The notes beneath the pieces were generated by a model. The model saw only the letters and a program-made list of their open reading frames with translations. It made no database searches and was not told the origin of the DNA. Positions 1 to 9,364 of a stretch of 64,000 nucleotides of DNA are shown piece by piece (within the stretch, counting starts at the first letter, position 1; each line of letters starts with the position of its first letter). Source of the DNA: CAG-873 sp910578365 (lineage in GTDB: Bacteria; Bacteroidota; Bacteroidia; Bacteroidales; Muribaculaceae); assembly GCA_951635545.1 (NCBI GenBank), contig OX620685.1, positions 3,410,001-3,474,000 of the forward strand, read 5' to 3'. A program made the translations under genes and the position numbers.

Positions 1-671
1 CTGTCGGCCTGCGCGTTGGTAAGCTCAATCATCAGACCGAACAGGTGGTGATACAGGCTGTAGGCGGTATCGAGCGAACGCTGCAGGTCGGACTGTGCGT
101 TGCGGTATGCCGCGCGCGAGTCGTTGTAAGCCTCCAGGGTATCGATTGCCTGACGAATGCCGGCTTCGTAGCCCACCTGGCTGAAATCGTCGCTGGTGCG
201 AAATGCCTTTTCCACGGCCTCGGACTTGGCTATGATGGTGCTGAGAATCGATGTCCAAAGTTTTACATCGTCGTCGAGGGTGAGTTTGCGGCGCTTGGCG
301 TAGTCGGTATACACTGCCGATTCCTCTATAATACCTGCAAGGGCCGGTACACATTCACGCACAGCCTCGTATGAGCCTGCGCCACGGAGCATGGCACTCT
401 TTATGGCATCGGTATCGGCCAGGGCCTTGCCTACACGGTTGGAATTCAGTTTCGGCGGAAGAACAACAGGCTGTTTGTTGCCTTTGCGCTGGGGATTGCA
501 ACCGCTCAGCTCTATGATCAACTGCAGCAGGTCGAGATAAACTGAATATGCGAAACGTTTGTCGCGCGAGGGCGCCTCGGGCGCTGAATCGATTCTGAAT
601 TCACTGCGGGTTAGCAGATAAGCATAAAGCATCTGCACTACTTTCACTCTTATAAGAATGCGGTTGACCAT
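1..671 (-). CDS. nusB: Transcription antitermination factor NusB (3' end cut by window)
   Basis: The N-terminal 223 residues are present and the reading frame is still open at base 1, so the C-terminus lies outside the window. The start (MVNRILIRVKVVQMLYAYLL) is the typical opening of the long Bacteroidetes NusB, which carries an extra insertion compared with the E. coli protein. NusB with NusE (S10) binds boxA RNA and helps ribosomal RNA transcription resist termination. ATG at 671 lies about 28 nt downstream of a good Bacteroidetes promoter. An alanine/leucine-rich helical segment near residues 130-220 fits the NusB helical fold. Identification rests on the N-terminal signature, since the C-terminal NusB core is missing. 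Confidence 0.83.
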   Translation of the reverse strand, partial: MVNRILIRVKVVQMLYAYLLTRSEFRIDSAPEAPSRDKRFAYSVYLDLLQLIIELSGCNPQRKGNKQPVVLPPKLNSNRVGKALADTDAIKSAMLRGAGSYEAVRECVPALAGIIEESAVYTDYAKRRKLTLDDDVKLWTSILSTIIAKSEAVEKAFRTSDDFSQVGYEAGIRQAIDTLEAYNDSRAAYRNAQSDLQRSLDTAYSLYHHLFGLMIELTNAQAD

Positions 672-703
672 ATATAATGTTCTATCTTGTTGTTTTTGCA
701 CTG

Positions 704-735
704 CAAATTTAGCAAAAATTTATGACAGCGGCAAA
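704..735 (-). promoter_or_regulatory. Promoter of nusB
   Basis: On the minus strand a TTTG (-33 box, 732-735) is followed by a 20-base spacer and TAAATTTG (-7 box, 704-711). This matches the Bacteroidetes TTTG/TAnnTTTG consensus. Transcription would start near 699, about 28 nt before the ATG. Confidence 0.7.
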
Positions 736-781
736 AATAAATTGGTAAAAGCGGATTCCTGAGGCTATAGTTTACTTTGCA

Positions 782-816
782 AAATGCCCGCAGCCGATGT
801 TCAGCCACGGGCATTT
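782..816 (-). terminator. Terminator of the sppA-lpxK-punA-thiL operon
   Basis: The arms AAATGCCCG and CGGGCATTT form a 9-base-pair stem 20 bases after the thiL stop codon, followed on the minus strand by TTGC. The U tract is short, so termination may be partial. Confidence 0.6.
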
Positions 817-836
817 ACAAGCTAATAGCGGCGCTA

Positions 837-1862
837 TCAGCCTTTCAGGGGGTTCCAGCCTTGCGCGCTCAGCGGTATTTCACCCTCGCCGTCGCGTGTA
901 ACAAGCACCCGGCCAAGCTCGGGTTTGGTGATATAGCCTATTATTTTTACGCCTTCGATTTTTTCTACTTTGTCGCGGTCGGTCAAAGGCACGGTGAAGA
1001 GCAGTTCGTAGTCCTCGCCGCCGTTAAGTGCGGCGGTGACAAGATTCATGTTCAGTTCCTCAGCCATTACCGCGGTCTGGTAGTCGATGGGTATTCGGTC
1101 TTCGTACACACGGCAGCCTACGTTGCTGTCTTTGCATATATGAATGAGTTCTGACGAAAGGCCGTCGCTGACGTCGATCATTGAAGTCGGCTTCACCCCG
1201 GCAGCAGCGAGTTCACGGACAATGTCGCGGCGTGCCTCGGGCTTGAGCTGACGTTCGACCAGGTATTCCTTGCCGGCGAAATCGGGCACGAAGTCCTTGC
1301 GTCCGGCTGAAGCCACCTTCTCGCGCTCGAGCAGCTGCAGGCCCATATATGCCGCTCCGAGGTCGCCGCTCACACATATCAGGTCGGTGTCTTTGGCACC
1401 GCTGCGGCGCACCACGCTGCCGGCCGGAGCATCGCCGATACAGGTTATGGAAATCACCAGCCCCTGATGCGACGCACAGGTATCGCCACCTACAATATCC
1501 ACGCCGTAAATCTCACAGGCAAGGCGCATGCCGGCATAGAGTTCCTCGATATGCTCAAGGGTGAAGCGCTTGCTCACACCCAGCCCCACAGTAATCTGAC
1601 GCGGGGTGCCGTTCATGGCGTATATATCGCTGAAGTTAACCACCGCAGCCTTGTAGCCGAGGTGTTTCAGGGGCACGTACGTGAGGTCGAAGTGTACGTT
1701 CTCCAGCAGCATATCAGTGGTTACGAGTACCTTGGTTTCGGGATATGAAAGCACTGCCGCGTCGTCGCCAACGGCAACTTCGCTGGCAGTGTTAACATTG
1801 TTCAGTCCGGCTGTAAGTCGGTCAATCAGACCGAATTCGCCGAGGTCGGATATTTCAGCCAT
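837..1862 (-). CDS. thiL: Thiamine-monophosphate kinase ThiL
   Basis: 341 residues, the normal ThiL length. ThiL uses ATP to phosphorylate thiamine monophosphate to the cofactor thiamine diphosphate. The AIR-synthase-like N-terminal half carries the acidic metal/nucleotide motifs GDDAAV (about residue 32), TTDMLLENVHFD (about 47-58), NFSDIYAMNG and VGGDTC. The C-terminal half has the glycine-rich GGEDYELLFT motif that contacts the phosphates. Its ATG overlaps the stop codon of the upstream purine nucleoside phosphorylase by one base (TAATG), so the two are probably translationally coupled. It is the last gene of the sppA-lpxK-punA-thiL operon. Nothing about the sequence is unusual. Confidence 0.95.
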   Translation of the reverse strand: MAEISDLGEFGLIDRLTAGLNNVNTASEVAVGDDAAVLSYPETKVLVTTDMLLENVHFDLTYVPLKHLGYKAAVVNFSDIYAMNGTPRQITVGLGVSKRFTLEHIEELYAGMRLACEIYGVDIVGGDTCASHQGLVISITCIGDAPAGSVVRRSGAKDTDLICVSGDLGAAYMGLQLLEREKVASAGRKDFVPDFAGKEYLVERQLKPEARRDIVRELAAAGVKPTSMIDVSDGLSSELIHICKDSNVGCRVYEDRIPIDYQTAVMAEELNMNLVTAALNGGEDYELLFTVPLTDRDKVEKIEGVKIIGYITKPELGRVLVTRDGEGEIPLSAQGWNPLKG

Positions 1863-2677
1863 TATACTTTAAGAATAACCTCCTTCATCAGTTCCACAAC
1901 CACCGGCTGGGCCTTTATGGCGGCCTTCTGCACATCTTCGTGTGTGGGCACTTCGGTTATGTCCTTGCCGCCGAGGTCGGTGATTACGCTCACACCGAAC
2001 ACACGCATCGAGGCATGGCGTGCCACAATCACTTCAGGCACTGTGCTCATGCCTACGGCATCACCGCCAATAACCCGGAAGTATTCGTATTCGGCAGGTG
2101 TTTCGAATGTCGGGCCGGGAGTTCCTACATACACGCCGTGCATCACGCGGATGTTCTTTTCGGCCGCAATGGTGTCGGCAATGGCAATGAGTGCCTTGTC
2201 GTAGGGTTCGGTCATGGCCGGGAAGCGCGGGCCGAGCTCTTCGTAGTTCTTGCCACGCAGAGGATTTTCGGGGAAGAGGTTAATCTGATCGGTGATAATC
2301 ATCACATCGCCTACCTTGAATTCTTTGTTCATACCGCCTGCGGCGTTGCTTACAAAGAGGGTGTCAACACCCAGAGCCTTCATGACGCGCACCGGAAAGG
2401 TTACCTGCTTCATGTCATAGCCTTCGTAGTAGTGGAAGCGTCCCTGCATGGCCATCACGCGGCGGCCGCCGAGAGTACCGAATATGAGGTTGCCGCTATG
2501 GCCCTCGACAGTGCTGACGGGAAAGTTGGGTATGTCTTTGTATGCTATGAACTGTTTGTTTTCTATGTGGTCGACAAGGGCGCCAAGACCGGTGCCGAGT
2601 ATAATGCCGATTGCAGGCATCTCGCCTTCTGCGTGCTCTTTGAGCCACTGGGCGGTTTCGTTGATTTTCTGAAGCAT
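1862..2677 (-). CDS. punA: Purine nucleoside phosphorylase (PNP-I, trimeric type)
   Basis: 271 residues, as expected for trimeric high-molecular-mass PNP. It cleaves (deoxy)inosine and guanosine with phosphate to the free base and (deoxy)ribose-1-phosphate for purine salvage in the cytoplasm. Visible family motifs are the phosphate-binding GTGLGAL loop near residue 28, the GHSGN motif near 60, GRFHYYEGY near 80, VSNAAGGMN near 109 and the late VGMSTVPEVIVARH segment near 208. The start ATG is 26 bases after the lpxK stop, in the same orientation. The assignment to the PunA/DeoD-unrelated class is firm; the exact nucleoside preference cannot be read from sequence. Confidence 0.94.
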   Translation of the reverse strand: MLQKINETAQWLKEHAEGEMPAIGIILGTGLGALVDHIENKQFIAYKDIPNFPVSTVEGHSGNLIFGTLGGRRVMAMQGRFHYYEGYDMKQVTFPVRVMKALGVDTLFVSNAAGGMNKEFKVGDVMIITDQINLFPENPLRGKNYEELGPRFPAMTEPYDKALIAIADTIAAEKNIRVMHGVYVGTPGPTFETPAEYEYFRVIGGDAVGMSTVPEVIVARHASMRVFGVSVITDLGGKDITEVPTHEDVQKAAIKAQPVVVELMKEVILKV

Positions 2678-2702
2678 TTTTATGGTAGTTATTTAATTAA
2701 TA

Positions 2703-3803
2703 CTATAAACCTTTTCGCTGGCGCAAAAGTTCGCGCACGGTGTCTACAAAGGTTTCTTTTTCAGTGAAGCGCAGAAAGTCCACTTCTATTGGCAGATAGT
2801 ATGTCACGGCTTTGAGTTCGTGCGGGAAATACGGATTGGTCGACAGGCGCACAGCGTCTTTTTCGGTTGTTATAATCAGACGGCGCTTGCCACGCAGCGA
2901 ATCGTAGCGACGACGGATGTTGTCGATATCCTTGCGGGTATAGTTATGATGGTCGGGATATACGTTTATCTTCACTTTGGCCCTGTAACTCTTTATCTGG
3001 CGAACAAACGGCCGGGGATTACCAATGCCGCTGAGTATAAGCACCGCGTCATCGGGCTCAAGCCACTCCAGATGTGGTATTCCGGTGACTTCGGCCGGGA
3101 AGAGTGGTTTCAGCGTACAGTAGTTGTAACGCGAGAAGAACAAATATTGCGAAGGCGGCGGGTACAGGTTCAGGTTGTTCTTGAGTATGCGGCAGTCGAC
3201 CGGCTTAATGGCGTCGGAACATTTCGAAACCACCACCACATCGGCACGATACAGTCCGCGCACGCTTTCGCGCAGACGTCCGTAGGGCAAGAGTTTATCG
3301 GAGTACAGAGGCTTGGCGAACTCAGTGATAAGCACCGACACGGTAGGCTTTACATAGCGGTGCTGGAAGGCATCGTCAAGTATCACCAGGTCAACATCGG
3401 AATCTACCTTAAGCAATTCGTTGATGCCGCGCACCCTGTCTTCGCACACAAACACCGGCACCTGCCCTCCGAATTTATGATACATCTGGTATGGTTCGTC
3501 GCCTATATCTCGCGGAGTGGAGTGTGCACTTGCCATTACAAACCCTTTAGTACTGCGTTTATAGCCGCGCGACAGCACCGCGAGGTGATAGCTGTGACGA
3601 AGGCCGTCGACCAGATACTCTGTATGAGGGGTCTTGCCGCTGCCGCCGGCCACCAGATTGCCCACCACTACCACCGGAACACCGAATGTATGCTGTTTGA
3701 GAATATTCCAGTCGAAGAGTTTATTGCGCATCCAGGTTACCAGCCCGTATATTTTCGATGCGGGCAGCAGCACAAAGTTAGCGTATACTCTTCGTAATTT
3801 CAT
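2703..3803 (-). CDS. lpxK: Tetraacyldisaccharide 4'-kinase LpxK
   Basis: 366 residues. LpxK phosphorylates the 4' position of the lipid A disaccharide precursor at the inner membrane, the sixth step of lipid A synthesis. The P-loop is clear (VVVVGNLVAGGSGKTP, about residues 44-59), preceded by a hydrophobic, arginine-bearing N-terminal segment that anchors the enzyme to the membrane. The LILDDAFQHR segment near residue 142 is a typical LpxK motif, and a DHHNY motif sits near 285. It lies 33 bases downstream of sppA and 25 bases upstream of punA, within one operon. The rest of the Raetz pathway is not in this window. Confidence 0.95.
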   Translation of the reverse strand: MKLRRVYANFVLLPASKIYGLVTWMRNKLFDWNILKQHTFGVPVVVVGNLVAGGSGKTPHTEYLVDGLRHSYHLAVLSRGYKRSTKGFVMASAHSTPRDIGDEPYQMYHKFGGQVPVFVCEDRVRGINELLKVDSDVDLVILDDAFQHRYVKPTVSVLITEFAKPLYSDKLLPYGRLRESVRGLYRADVVVVSKCSDAIKPVDCRILKNNLNLYPPPSQYLFFSRYNYCTLKPLFPAEVTGIPHLEWLEPDDAVLILSGIGNPRPFVRQIKSYRAKVKINVYPDHHNYTRKDIDNIRRRYDSLRGKRRLIITTEKDAVRLSTNPYFPHELKAVTYYLPIEVDFLRFTEKETFVDTVRELLRQRKGL

Positions 3804-3836
3804 TCTATTTCAGCGCAGGGCTTTTTCTATGCGTTG

Positions 3837-5600
3837 TTACAGGTTTACTTCCACTTCAGGCATCCGGGCCTGTACGGGATTCTGGTTTTTCAGACGGTCG
3901 ACGAGCATAATGGCCCGCAGACTCTCTGCATCAAAGCGCAACGAACCCTGCTGAAGTGCCTCCAGATTACCGCTCTGACGTACGAGCTTCTGCCAGAAGT
4001 CCTCCTCGACCTGAGGATAAAGACGATATTCGTAACGGTCGAGGCGACACTCCTTGAGCATCGCGGCAAGTGTCTGCTGCAGACCGCCGATTTCATCAAC
4101 CAGTTTCAGCTCCACAGCTTTGCTGCCGACCCATACACGGCCCTCGGCTATACGACGCACTTCTGCCTCGTCAATACCGCGGCCTTCCGACACACGTCCG
4201 ACAAACACCGAATAAGTGTTCTCGACAAAATTCTGCATTGCATTGCGTTGCTCGGGAGTAAGCGCCTTCATAACCGACATAAATCCGGCGTTAGGGCCTG
4301 AACCTACACTCGAGAAGTTCACACCGAGTTTGTCGGTAACGAGTCCGCTAAAATCGGGTATAATGCCGAACACACCGATTGAACCTGTCAGTGTGGTCCG
4401 GTCGGCATATATACGGTTGGCGCCACAGCTTATATAATAACCGCCCGACGCGGCGTAATCGCCCATCGACACATATACCGGCTTGTTTTTTGATTTGAAA
4501 TACTCGATAGCCTCCCATATCTGCTCGGATGCGAAAGCGCTGCCACCGCCAGAATTCACGCGCATCACCAAGCCTTTTACATGATTGTCGTCGGCCAGAC
4601 GCAGAATCTCGGGCACCATGGTTTCGCCTACGATACCACCCTTGCCGCTGTCTACGATATCGCCTTCGGCAAAGAGTACCGCCACATGGTCGGCATCGGC
4701 TCCGGCATATTCATTGACATAGAAGGCCATATATTCAGCAGGTGTAATCAGCGGAAGGTCTTCATCGGCAGTCTTGCCGCAGATAGAACGCAGTTCGGCT
4801 TCTACATCCCGGCGGTATTTCAAAGCGGTTACAGCCTTGGAGGCAAGGACTTTTTCAGCTTTCCAGGTCATAATCAGGCTATCGGCCCACTCGTTCACCA
4901 CACCGGCTTTAACGCTGCGGTTCTGAGCCACAGCACCGGAGTAGAAGTTCCAGATGGTATCTACAAACTGGCGAGTCTGCAGACGTGCCGAATCGCTCAT
5001 TTCCTTGAGTATGTAAGGCTCTACGGCGCTCTTGAAGCTGCCCACCTTGATAACCTGGACTTTTATGCCCAGTTTATCGAGCAGACCGGTAAAGAACGGA
5101 TAAGTCGTGCCAACGCCATGTACATCGAGTATACCCACCGGATTGAGATACACATTATCGGCTACCGAAGCCAGCAGATAATCGCTCTGGCTGTAGCTGT
5201 CGGCATATGCATAAATCTTTTTACCGCACTTTTTGAATTCTCGCAGTTCGGCCAGAAGTTCTTCGATTTGGGCCACGCCGATAGCGGCGCCGCCGGCGTT
5301 GATGTATATCGCCTTGATTTTCGAGTCGTTCGCAGCTCGGCGCACCGAACTCAGCATGTCGATAAGCACCGGCTCCTGTTCCGTGCCTTCCTGCAACATG
5401 GTCAGCACATCGGTATTACGGTTGTGTTCAATCACCTCGCCGCTGAGGTCGAGATAAAGAATTGAGTTATCGTTGACAGACGACGTCTTGACGGAGAATT
5501 GAGCGCCGGCCACCGTCAGCAGCGCCAGCACAAGAACAATACCCGAAATCCACAAGCCTGTAATAGTACCGCAAACGGCTATAAAAAACCTTTTAAGCAT
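3837..5600 (-). CDS. sppA: Signal peptide peptidase SppA, 67-kDa type
   Basis: 587 residues, the long tandem form also found in E. coli. SppA is a membrane-anchored serine protease that degrades cleaved signal peptides. One N-terminal transmembrane segment (about residues 10-32) anchors the protein. Two crotonase-like S49 domains follow. The probable general-base lysine is in GSFKSAVEPY (about residue 204), and the nucleophilic serine is in the ASGGYYISCGA motif near residue 395. The family works with the lysine and serine on different domains, and both are intact here. It is the first gene of the operon and has a perfect promoter 60-100 bases upstream of its ATG. Confidence 0.94.
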   Translation of the reverse strand: MLKRFFIAVCGTITGLWISGIVLVLALLTVAGAQFSVKTSSVNDNSILYLDLSGEVIEHNRNTDVLTMLQEGTEQEPVLIDMLSSVRRAANDSKIKAIYINAGGAAIGVAQIEELLAELREFKKCGKKIYAYADSYSQSDYLLASVADNVYLNPVGILDVHGVGTTYPFFTGLLDKLGIKVQVIKVGSFKSAVEPYILKEMSDSARLQTRQFVDTIWNFYSGAVAQNRSVKAGVVNEWADSLIMTWKAEKVLASKAVTALKYRRDVEAELRSICGKTADEDLPLITPAEYMAFYVNEYAGADADHVAVLFAEGDIVDSGKGGIVGETMVPEILRLADDNHVKGLVMRVNSGGGSAFASEQIWEAIEYFKSKNKPVYVSMGDYAASGGYYISCGANRIYADRTTLTGSIGVFGIIPDFSGLVTDKLGVNFSSVGSGPNAGFMSVMKALTPEQRNAMQNFVENTYSVFVGRVSEGRGIDEAEVRRIAEGRVWVGSKAVELKLVDEIGGLQQTLAAMLKECRLDRYEYRLYPQVEEDFWQKLVRQSGNLEALQQGSLRFDAESLRAIMLVDRLKNQNPVQARMPEVEVNL

Positions 5601-5666
5601 CTGTATTTTCGATTGTTATAAACATAGACCGCACCCTTTCCTTTCGAAAAGAGCGCTTTAAACACA

Positions 5667-5697
5667 CAAAGATACAAATTAAATTTGACAAAGCAAA
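5667..5697 (-). promoter_or_regulatory. Promoter of the sppA operon
   Basis: Minus-strand TTTG (5694-5697), a 19-base spacer and TATCTTTG (5667-5674) form a full match to the Bacteroidetes consensus. The start would be near 5662, giving a leader of about 60 nt before sppA. Confidence 0.75.
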
Positions 5698-5793
5698 ATT
5701 AAAATCACGTTCGCCAAGCCAAGCCCAAGGCAGGAGCTGCCGACGCCGACAACAATGCCGACGCCGAAGAATATCATCAAAATTGCCCTTTGT

Positions 5794-8316
5794 TCAGAAT
5801 GTGAAGTGCAAGGCCAGGCGCAGGCCGCTGTGGTCGACCGGGTAATCGGTGCGCCGATAAGTCAGACGCCATACATAGTCCAAGCGCAGACAGCGGAGTA
5901 TATTGTCGATACCAACTGATATTTCCATATATGGCCCCTGATTCATGGGGCGGGTGTCGGCATCGGAGGGGAAGCGGAAAAGCTCCGGATTGCACTGCGG
6001 ATCGTTGCGGCGGCTCAGATGGCCATAAAGCCCGCGGAAACTTACCACCTCGCGCAATTTGGCTTTCTTAACAAATGGTATCTGATTGAACAGGAGTCCG
6101 TTGGCCCAATATGTGAGGTCCCACTGCGCATAACTGTCGTTGATAAATTCCATCGGATTCATCAGGGCGAAACTCTCGGGCTGGATAGTATACGACAAGT
6201 TTGCATTGGGTATAAGCAGGTTGAGATAGGGCGACCTACTCCATACATGTCCGCCGCTGATTATAGCATCGATATAGCCGAAGGCTGAAAGCCAGAACCG
6301 CTTGCCGACACTCAGTTCGGTTTTGTTTATGTCGAAACGGCTTCCGGCAAAGCCTTTGAATGCCAATGTATGGGTAAGCTGAAATACCGGCGCGTCGAGA
6401 TTTACAGGTATGCGGTGTGTCTTGGTCTGATAAAATTTTTCGCCTGGCGCGTAACGCAACTGCAGGCTGACACTGCTTTCGTTGTAGTGCCCTAATCGGT
6501 TGCCGTAGCCGTCGACAAAAGGCAGCCAGCGCGTGGCCTCCTGACGTTCGTGCTTAAGACCGAGAACAAAACTGAAATTGTTGGCCAGCTCGCAGGTCCA
6601 GTCGAACGATGTCACACGGTGATATGTCACACGGGTATCGCTCATGCGCTTGAGCGACAAAAACATATTGTCGGCATTGGTATAAAGATAGTGCTGGCCT
6701 ATCTGGTCGAGGTCATACCGATGTGTAAGGCGCAACGACTGCACCGGAAACTCACGCGAATGATATTCCTTGTCGCGGAAAGAGTACTCTGCCTCGGCAC
6801 AGTACTTCCACTTGTGGTCGCGGAAGCCGTAGGCCACATATCCGCGTCCGAACCAGCGTCGGCTTAGATTGGCTGTAGTCATGCCACCGGCCCTCAGACG
6901 CACTCCTTCGGCGGTATTGTAACTTACCGATGTGTTTACGGGGCCGTAGTCGAACTTGCTGTCCCTGCCGGTGTTTACGTAGCCCGACACCATTATTTTG
7001 AGAAATTTCTCGCCCCAATAGTACACCGGCACCTTGCGCAGGCGCTGCATAAGCTGCCCTACTCCGTTTTCGGCCTGCGGCATGGCTGTGAGGCGTGCCT
7101 GCTCCCAGAAGAGGCTGTCGCGCCTAAGAGTGCGACTGTCGGCGGTCACGGCATGACGATACAGACTATCGTCGACGGCGGCGAAATCATGGTCGGCGTA
7201 GGCCAGACGGCGCCGCACATACACAACGGGGGTTCCCGGAACTGCACGCAGTTCCATGGTCATGTCGTCCGACTCTATCAGGCGGCTGCCGTCAGCTCCG
7301 CGGCGGAATTTCTGACTGATATAAAGTTTTTCCACAAAATTCAGATTGATATCGGAGGGAACCGTCATGTCGACCTTGCGTATGAACATGGTGCTGTCGC
7401 CCACCGGCACGTACACATGTCCGTTGAAGCCGAACATGGACTTATTGCGCGGATAAAACGCCAGTGTAATACAGTCTTGACCGTCGATTGCAACCGTATC
7501 CGTAAGATAATAGCGATAGAAATCAGGGCCTATTTTGCTCAGCGGACTCACAAAGCGGTTCTTCAGTATGTTCACATCGTTGTCGTAAAGATCGATTTCG
7601 CGCAGAGCATCTTCGAGAAAAACCTGCATCGACTTGGCATCGGTTATCTCGTCGATACCCTCGCTGCGGAAGCCTATCGGCACCTCTCGTTCGGCTTCCG
7701 GATGGCGGCGGTAATGCACATCGCTCAGACTCTCTTTTACCGACAGATTCAGAATGGGCTTGCCCGAAACCTCCGATGTATCCACATTCTGAATCAGAAA
7801 CGGAAACTTACGCAGCAACGGCGCGTACTTTACCGAATCGAACTCATTAAGAGCTATCGTAATACGCTGATATTTACGATAATTATAATATGGCTTACGA
7901 CGAGGATCGGTGAGATGTCCGCGCTCTTTGAGCCGCCTGACGAAGTCGACCGCCGGATTATTTTTTTTGCTGTAAGCTGCCCGCTCCACTTTTATCTCGC
8001 CGAGCACTTCGGACTTTGGCGAGAGGTATACCGCATAAAGATTTAGCGTACTTCTGTTTACGGCCACCGTCTTTTTCTCATAACCCAGACAACTGACTGT
8101 CAGAAACTTTGCCTTGGAGGGAATTGACATTTCGAAAATGCCGTCATTGTCGGTGATAGCACCGGTGCTGCTTTTGTCGATAGTCACCGACGCATGGTTC
8201 AGGGGCTCATCGCTCACCGAATCGCGCACCACGCCACGTATATAGCGCATACCGTCGGCCCGAAGCAGGGCTGTCCCCAGGAAAAGCAACACAAGTATCA
8301 GCGCAGTACGTTTCAC
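5794..8316 (-). CDS. DUF5686 / carboxypeptidase-regulatory-like outer membrane protein
   Basis: 840 residues. The start codon is GTG (no ATG lies near) and gives a clean signal peptide ending near ALLRADG. Residues about 25-105 form a CarboxypepD_reg-like beta-sandwich (IRGVVRDSVSDEPL...), as in many SusC-type proteins. The remainder is the DUF5686 region, ending in an aromatic-rich C-terminal part with alternating beta-strands and a terminal phenylalanine (ALHFTF), typical of outer-membrane barrels. No TonB box or plug domain is seen. It follows the NlpC/P60 lipoprotein gene by 9 bases and probably shares its promoter. The family is widespread in Bacteroidetes; its biochemical role is not established. 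Confidence 0.85.
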   Translation of the reverse strand: MKRTALILVLLFLGTALLRADGMRYIRGVVRDSVSDEPLNHASVTIDKSSTGAITDNDGIFEMSIPSKAKFLTVSCLGYEKKTVAVNRSTLNLYAVYLSPKSEVLGEIKVERAAYSKKNNPAVDFVRRLKERGHLTDPRRKPYYNYRKYQRITIALNEFDSVKYAPLLRKFPFLIQNVDTSEVSGKPILNLSVKESLSDVHYRRHPEAEREVPIGFRSEGIDEITDAKSMQVFLEDALREIDLYDNDVNILKNRFVSPLSKIGPDFYRYYLTDTVAIDGQDCITLAFYPRNKSMFGFNGHVYVPVGDSTMFIRKVDMTVPSDINLNFVEKLYISQKFRRGADGSRLIESDDMTMELRAVPGTPVVYVRRRLAYADHDFAAVDDSLYRHAVTADSRTLRRDSLFWEQARLTAMPQAENGVGQLMQRLRKVPVYYWGEKFLKIMVSGYVNTGRDSKFDYGPVNTSVSYNTAEGVRLRAGGMTTANLSRRWFGRGYVAYGFRDHKWKYCAEAEYSFRDKEYHSREFPVQSLRLTHRYDLDQIGQHYLYTNADNMFLSLKRMSDTRVTYHRVTSFDWTCELANNFSFVLGLKHERQEATRWLPFVDGYGNRLGHYNESSVSLQLRYAPGEKFYQTKTHRIPVNLDAPVFQLTHTLAFKGFAGSRFDINKTELSVGKRFWLSAFGYIDAIISGGHVWSRSPYLNLLIPNANLSYTIQPESFALMNPMEFINDSYAQWDLTYWANGLLFNQIPFVKKAKLREVVSFRGLYGHLSRRNDPQCNPELFRFPSDADTRPMNQGPYMEISVGIDNILRCLRLDYVWRLTYRRTDYPVDHSGLRLALHFTF

Positions 8317-8325
8317 GGCTCCAAG

Positions 8326-9180
8326 TTATTTAGAGCCAAAGGCGGCTTTAACCTCATTGCTGATTTCGTCGGCGGTGGGCGATTCATCTGAATCCGAAAG
8401 GGACTGCGGTTTTTCCGGCTGCTCAGGCTGCTCAGGCTGCTCAGGCTGCTCAGGTACAACCTGTGCTTCGACAACAGCCGGTATGGGTTCTACAGCCTGA
8501 TTCAGCTCCGGCTTGTCCTCGGCTATGGCATAGTCCGCCGGCTGTGGGTCCACTCGGACCGGCACTTCATGAGCTGCGGCCTTCTTGCTTGATTTACGCG
8601 ACGATTTGCCCCCGGTCATTGCATAGGTTACGGCATTGACACGCCCCGACCCGTAATAGTGTGTGAGCCAATAGCGTTCGTCGAGGCTACTTTCGATTAC
8701 TCCGCGCGATGATGATGCATGAATCATGCGCCGCTCCCCTATATAAAGTCCGACATGATTGACCGGTCCGCCTCTTTTACCGCAGAAGAAAACCAGGTCG
8801 CCGGGCTGCAAATCTTCGTGGCCTATGCTTACACAATATTCGTACTGGGCGGCGGAATTACGTGGCAACGCCACTGCGGCAGCTTCGCCGAACACGCTCA
8901 TGGTCATGCCGCTGCAGTCGGTACCCTTGCGGTCTTTGCCTCCGTAGCGGTAGGGGGTGCCGAGCCATTTGCGGGCCGTTTTCACAATCTTTTCCGCCAG
9001 ACGGCTGTCGACATCGAATACGGGCTCGCCGTTGTGGCGCTTGGGTTTATTGCGCTCGGACAGTACTATGTCGTTGTCCGTGGGCCGCACGACGGTCGTC
9101 TTGCGACTGCTGCCGCACGATGCAAGCAACAGCAGCATTGCCGCCATGTATATTATAATATGTATTCCACGATGCTTCAT
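8326..9180 (-). CDS. NlpC/P60 family lipoprotein peptidoglycan hydrolase
   Basis: 284 residues from the ATG at 9180. An in-frame TTG at 9195 lies inside the promoter and is rejected. A lipoprotein signal ends in LLLLASC (Cys at about 22). The NlpC/P60 domain spans about residues 60-180, with the catalytic cysteine in GTDCSGM and histidines in PVNHVGLYIG and MIHASSS, the Cys-His-His arrangement of these cysteine endopeptidases of peptide stems. The C-terminal 90 residues are low complexity, with a Lys/Ser patch and an (EQP)4 repeat. The protein is probably anchored to the outer membrane facing the periplasm. The DUF5686 gene follows at once. The promoter sits directly against the start codon, suggesting a leaderless mRNA. 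Confidence 0.88.
   Translation of the reverse strand: MKHRGIHIIIYMAAMLLLLASCGSSRKTTVVRPTDNDIVLSERNKPKRHNGEPVFDVDSRLAEKIVKTARKWLGTPYRYGGKDRKGTDCSGMTMSVFGEAAAVALPRNSAAQYEYCVSIGHEDLQPGDLVFFCGKRGGPVNHVGLYIGERRMIHASSSRGVIESSLDERYWLTHYYGSGRVNAVTYAMTGGKSSRKSSKKAAAHEVPVRVDPQPADYAIAEDKPELNQAVEPIPAVVEAQVVPEQPEQPEQPEQPEKPQSLSDSDESPTADEISNEVKAAFGSK
8419..8454. repeat. 9-base tandem repeat, four copies, in the NlpC/P60 gene
   Basis: Four copies of a 9-base unit (plus strand CTGCTCAGG) encode Glu-Gln-Pro four times in the C-terminal tail. The unit keeps the frame, so gain or loss changes only tail length. Confidence 0.85.
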
Positions 9181-9184
9181 ATTA

Positions 9185-9216
9185 CAAAGGTACAAACTCT
9201 TGGTCTTTAGAGCAAA
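9185..9216 (-). promoter_or_regulatory. Promoter of the NlpC/P60 - DUF5686 operon
   Basis: Minus-strand TTTG (9213-9216), a 20-base spacer and TACCTTTG (9185-9192) match the consensus fully. Only four bases (TAAT) separate the -7 box from the ATG at 9180, so the first transcribed base would be at or within two bases of the start codon. Confidence 0.75.
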
Positions 9217-9364
9217 TTTTTAACGGTTTTAGAGCCAGTTTGTTAATTTAACATTCTCCGTTTAACATTTAACATTATGCCATTGAGCGTTAACAATACA
9301 CTTATTTCATGCCAATTTTTACTAAAGTTACTACCTGATTCGTCCGTAATTCGCTTCTATACTA

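Noticed and set aside
5701..5793. Repeated GCCGACGCCGA units as a structured or repeat element
   Set aside because: Only two or three imperfect short copies occur after the DUF5686 gene; no CRISPR-like spacing or clear hairpin.
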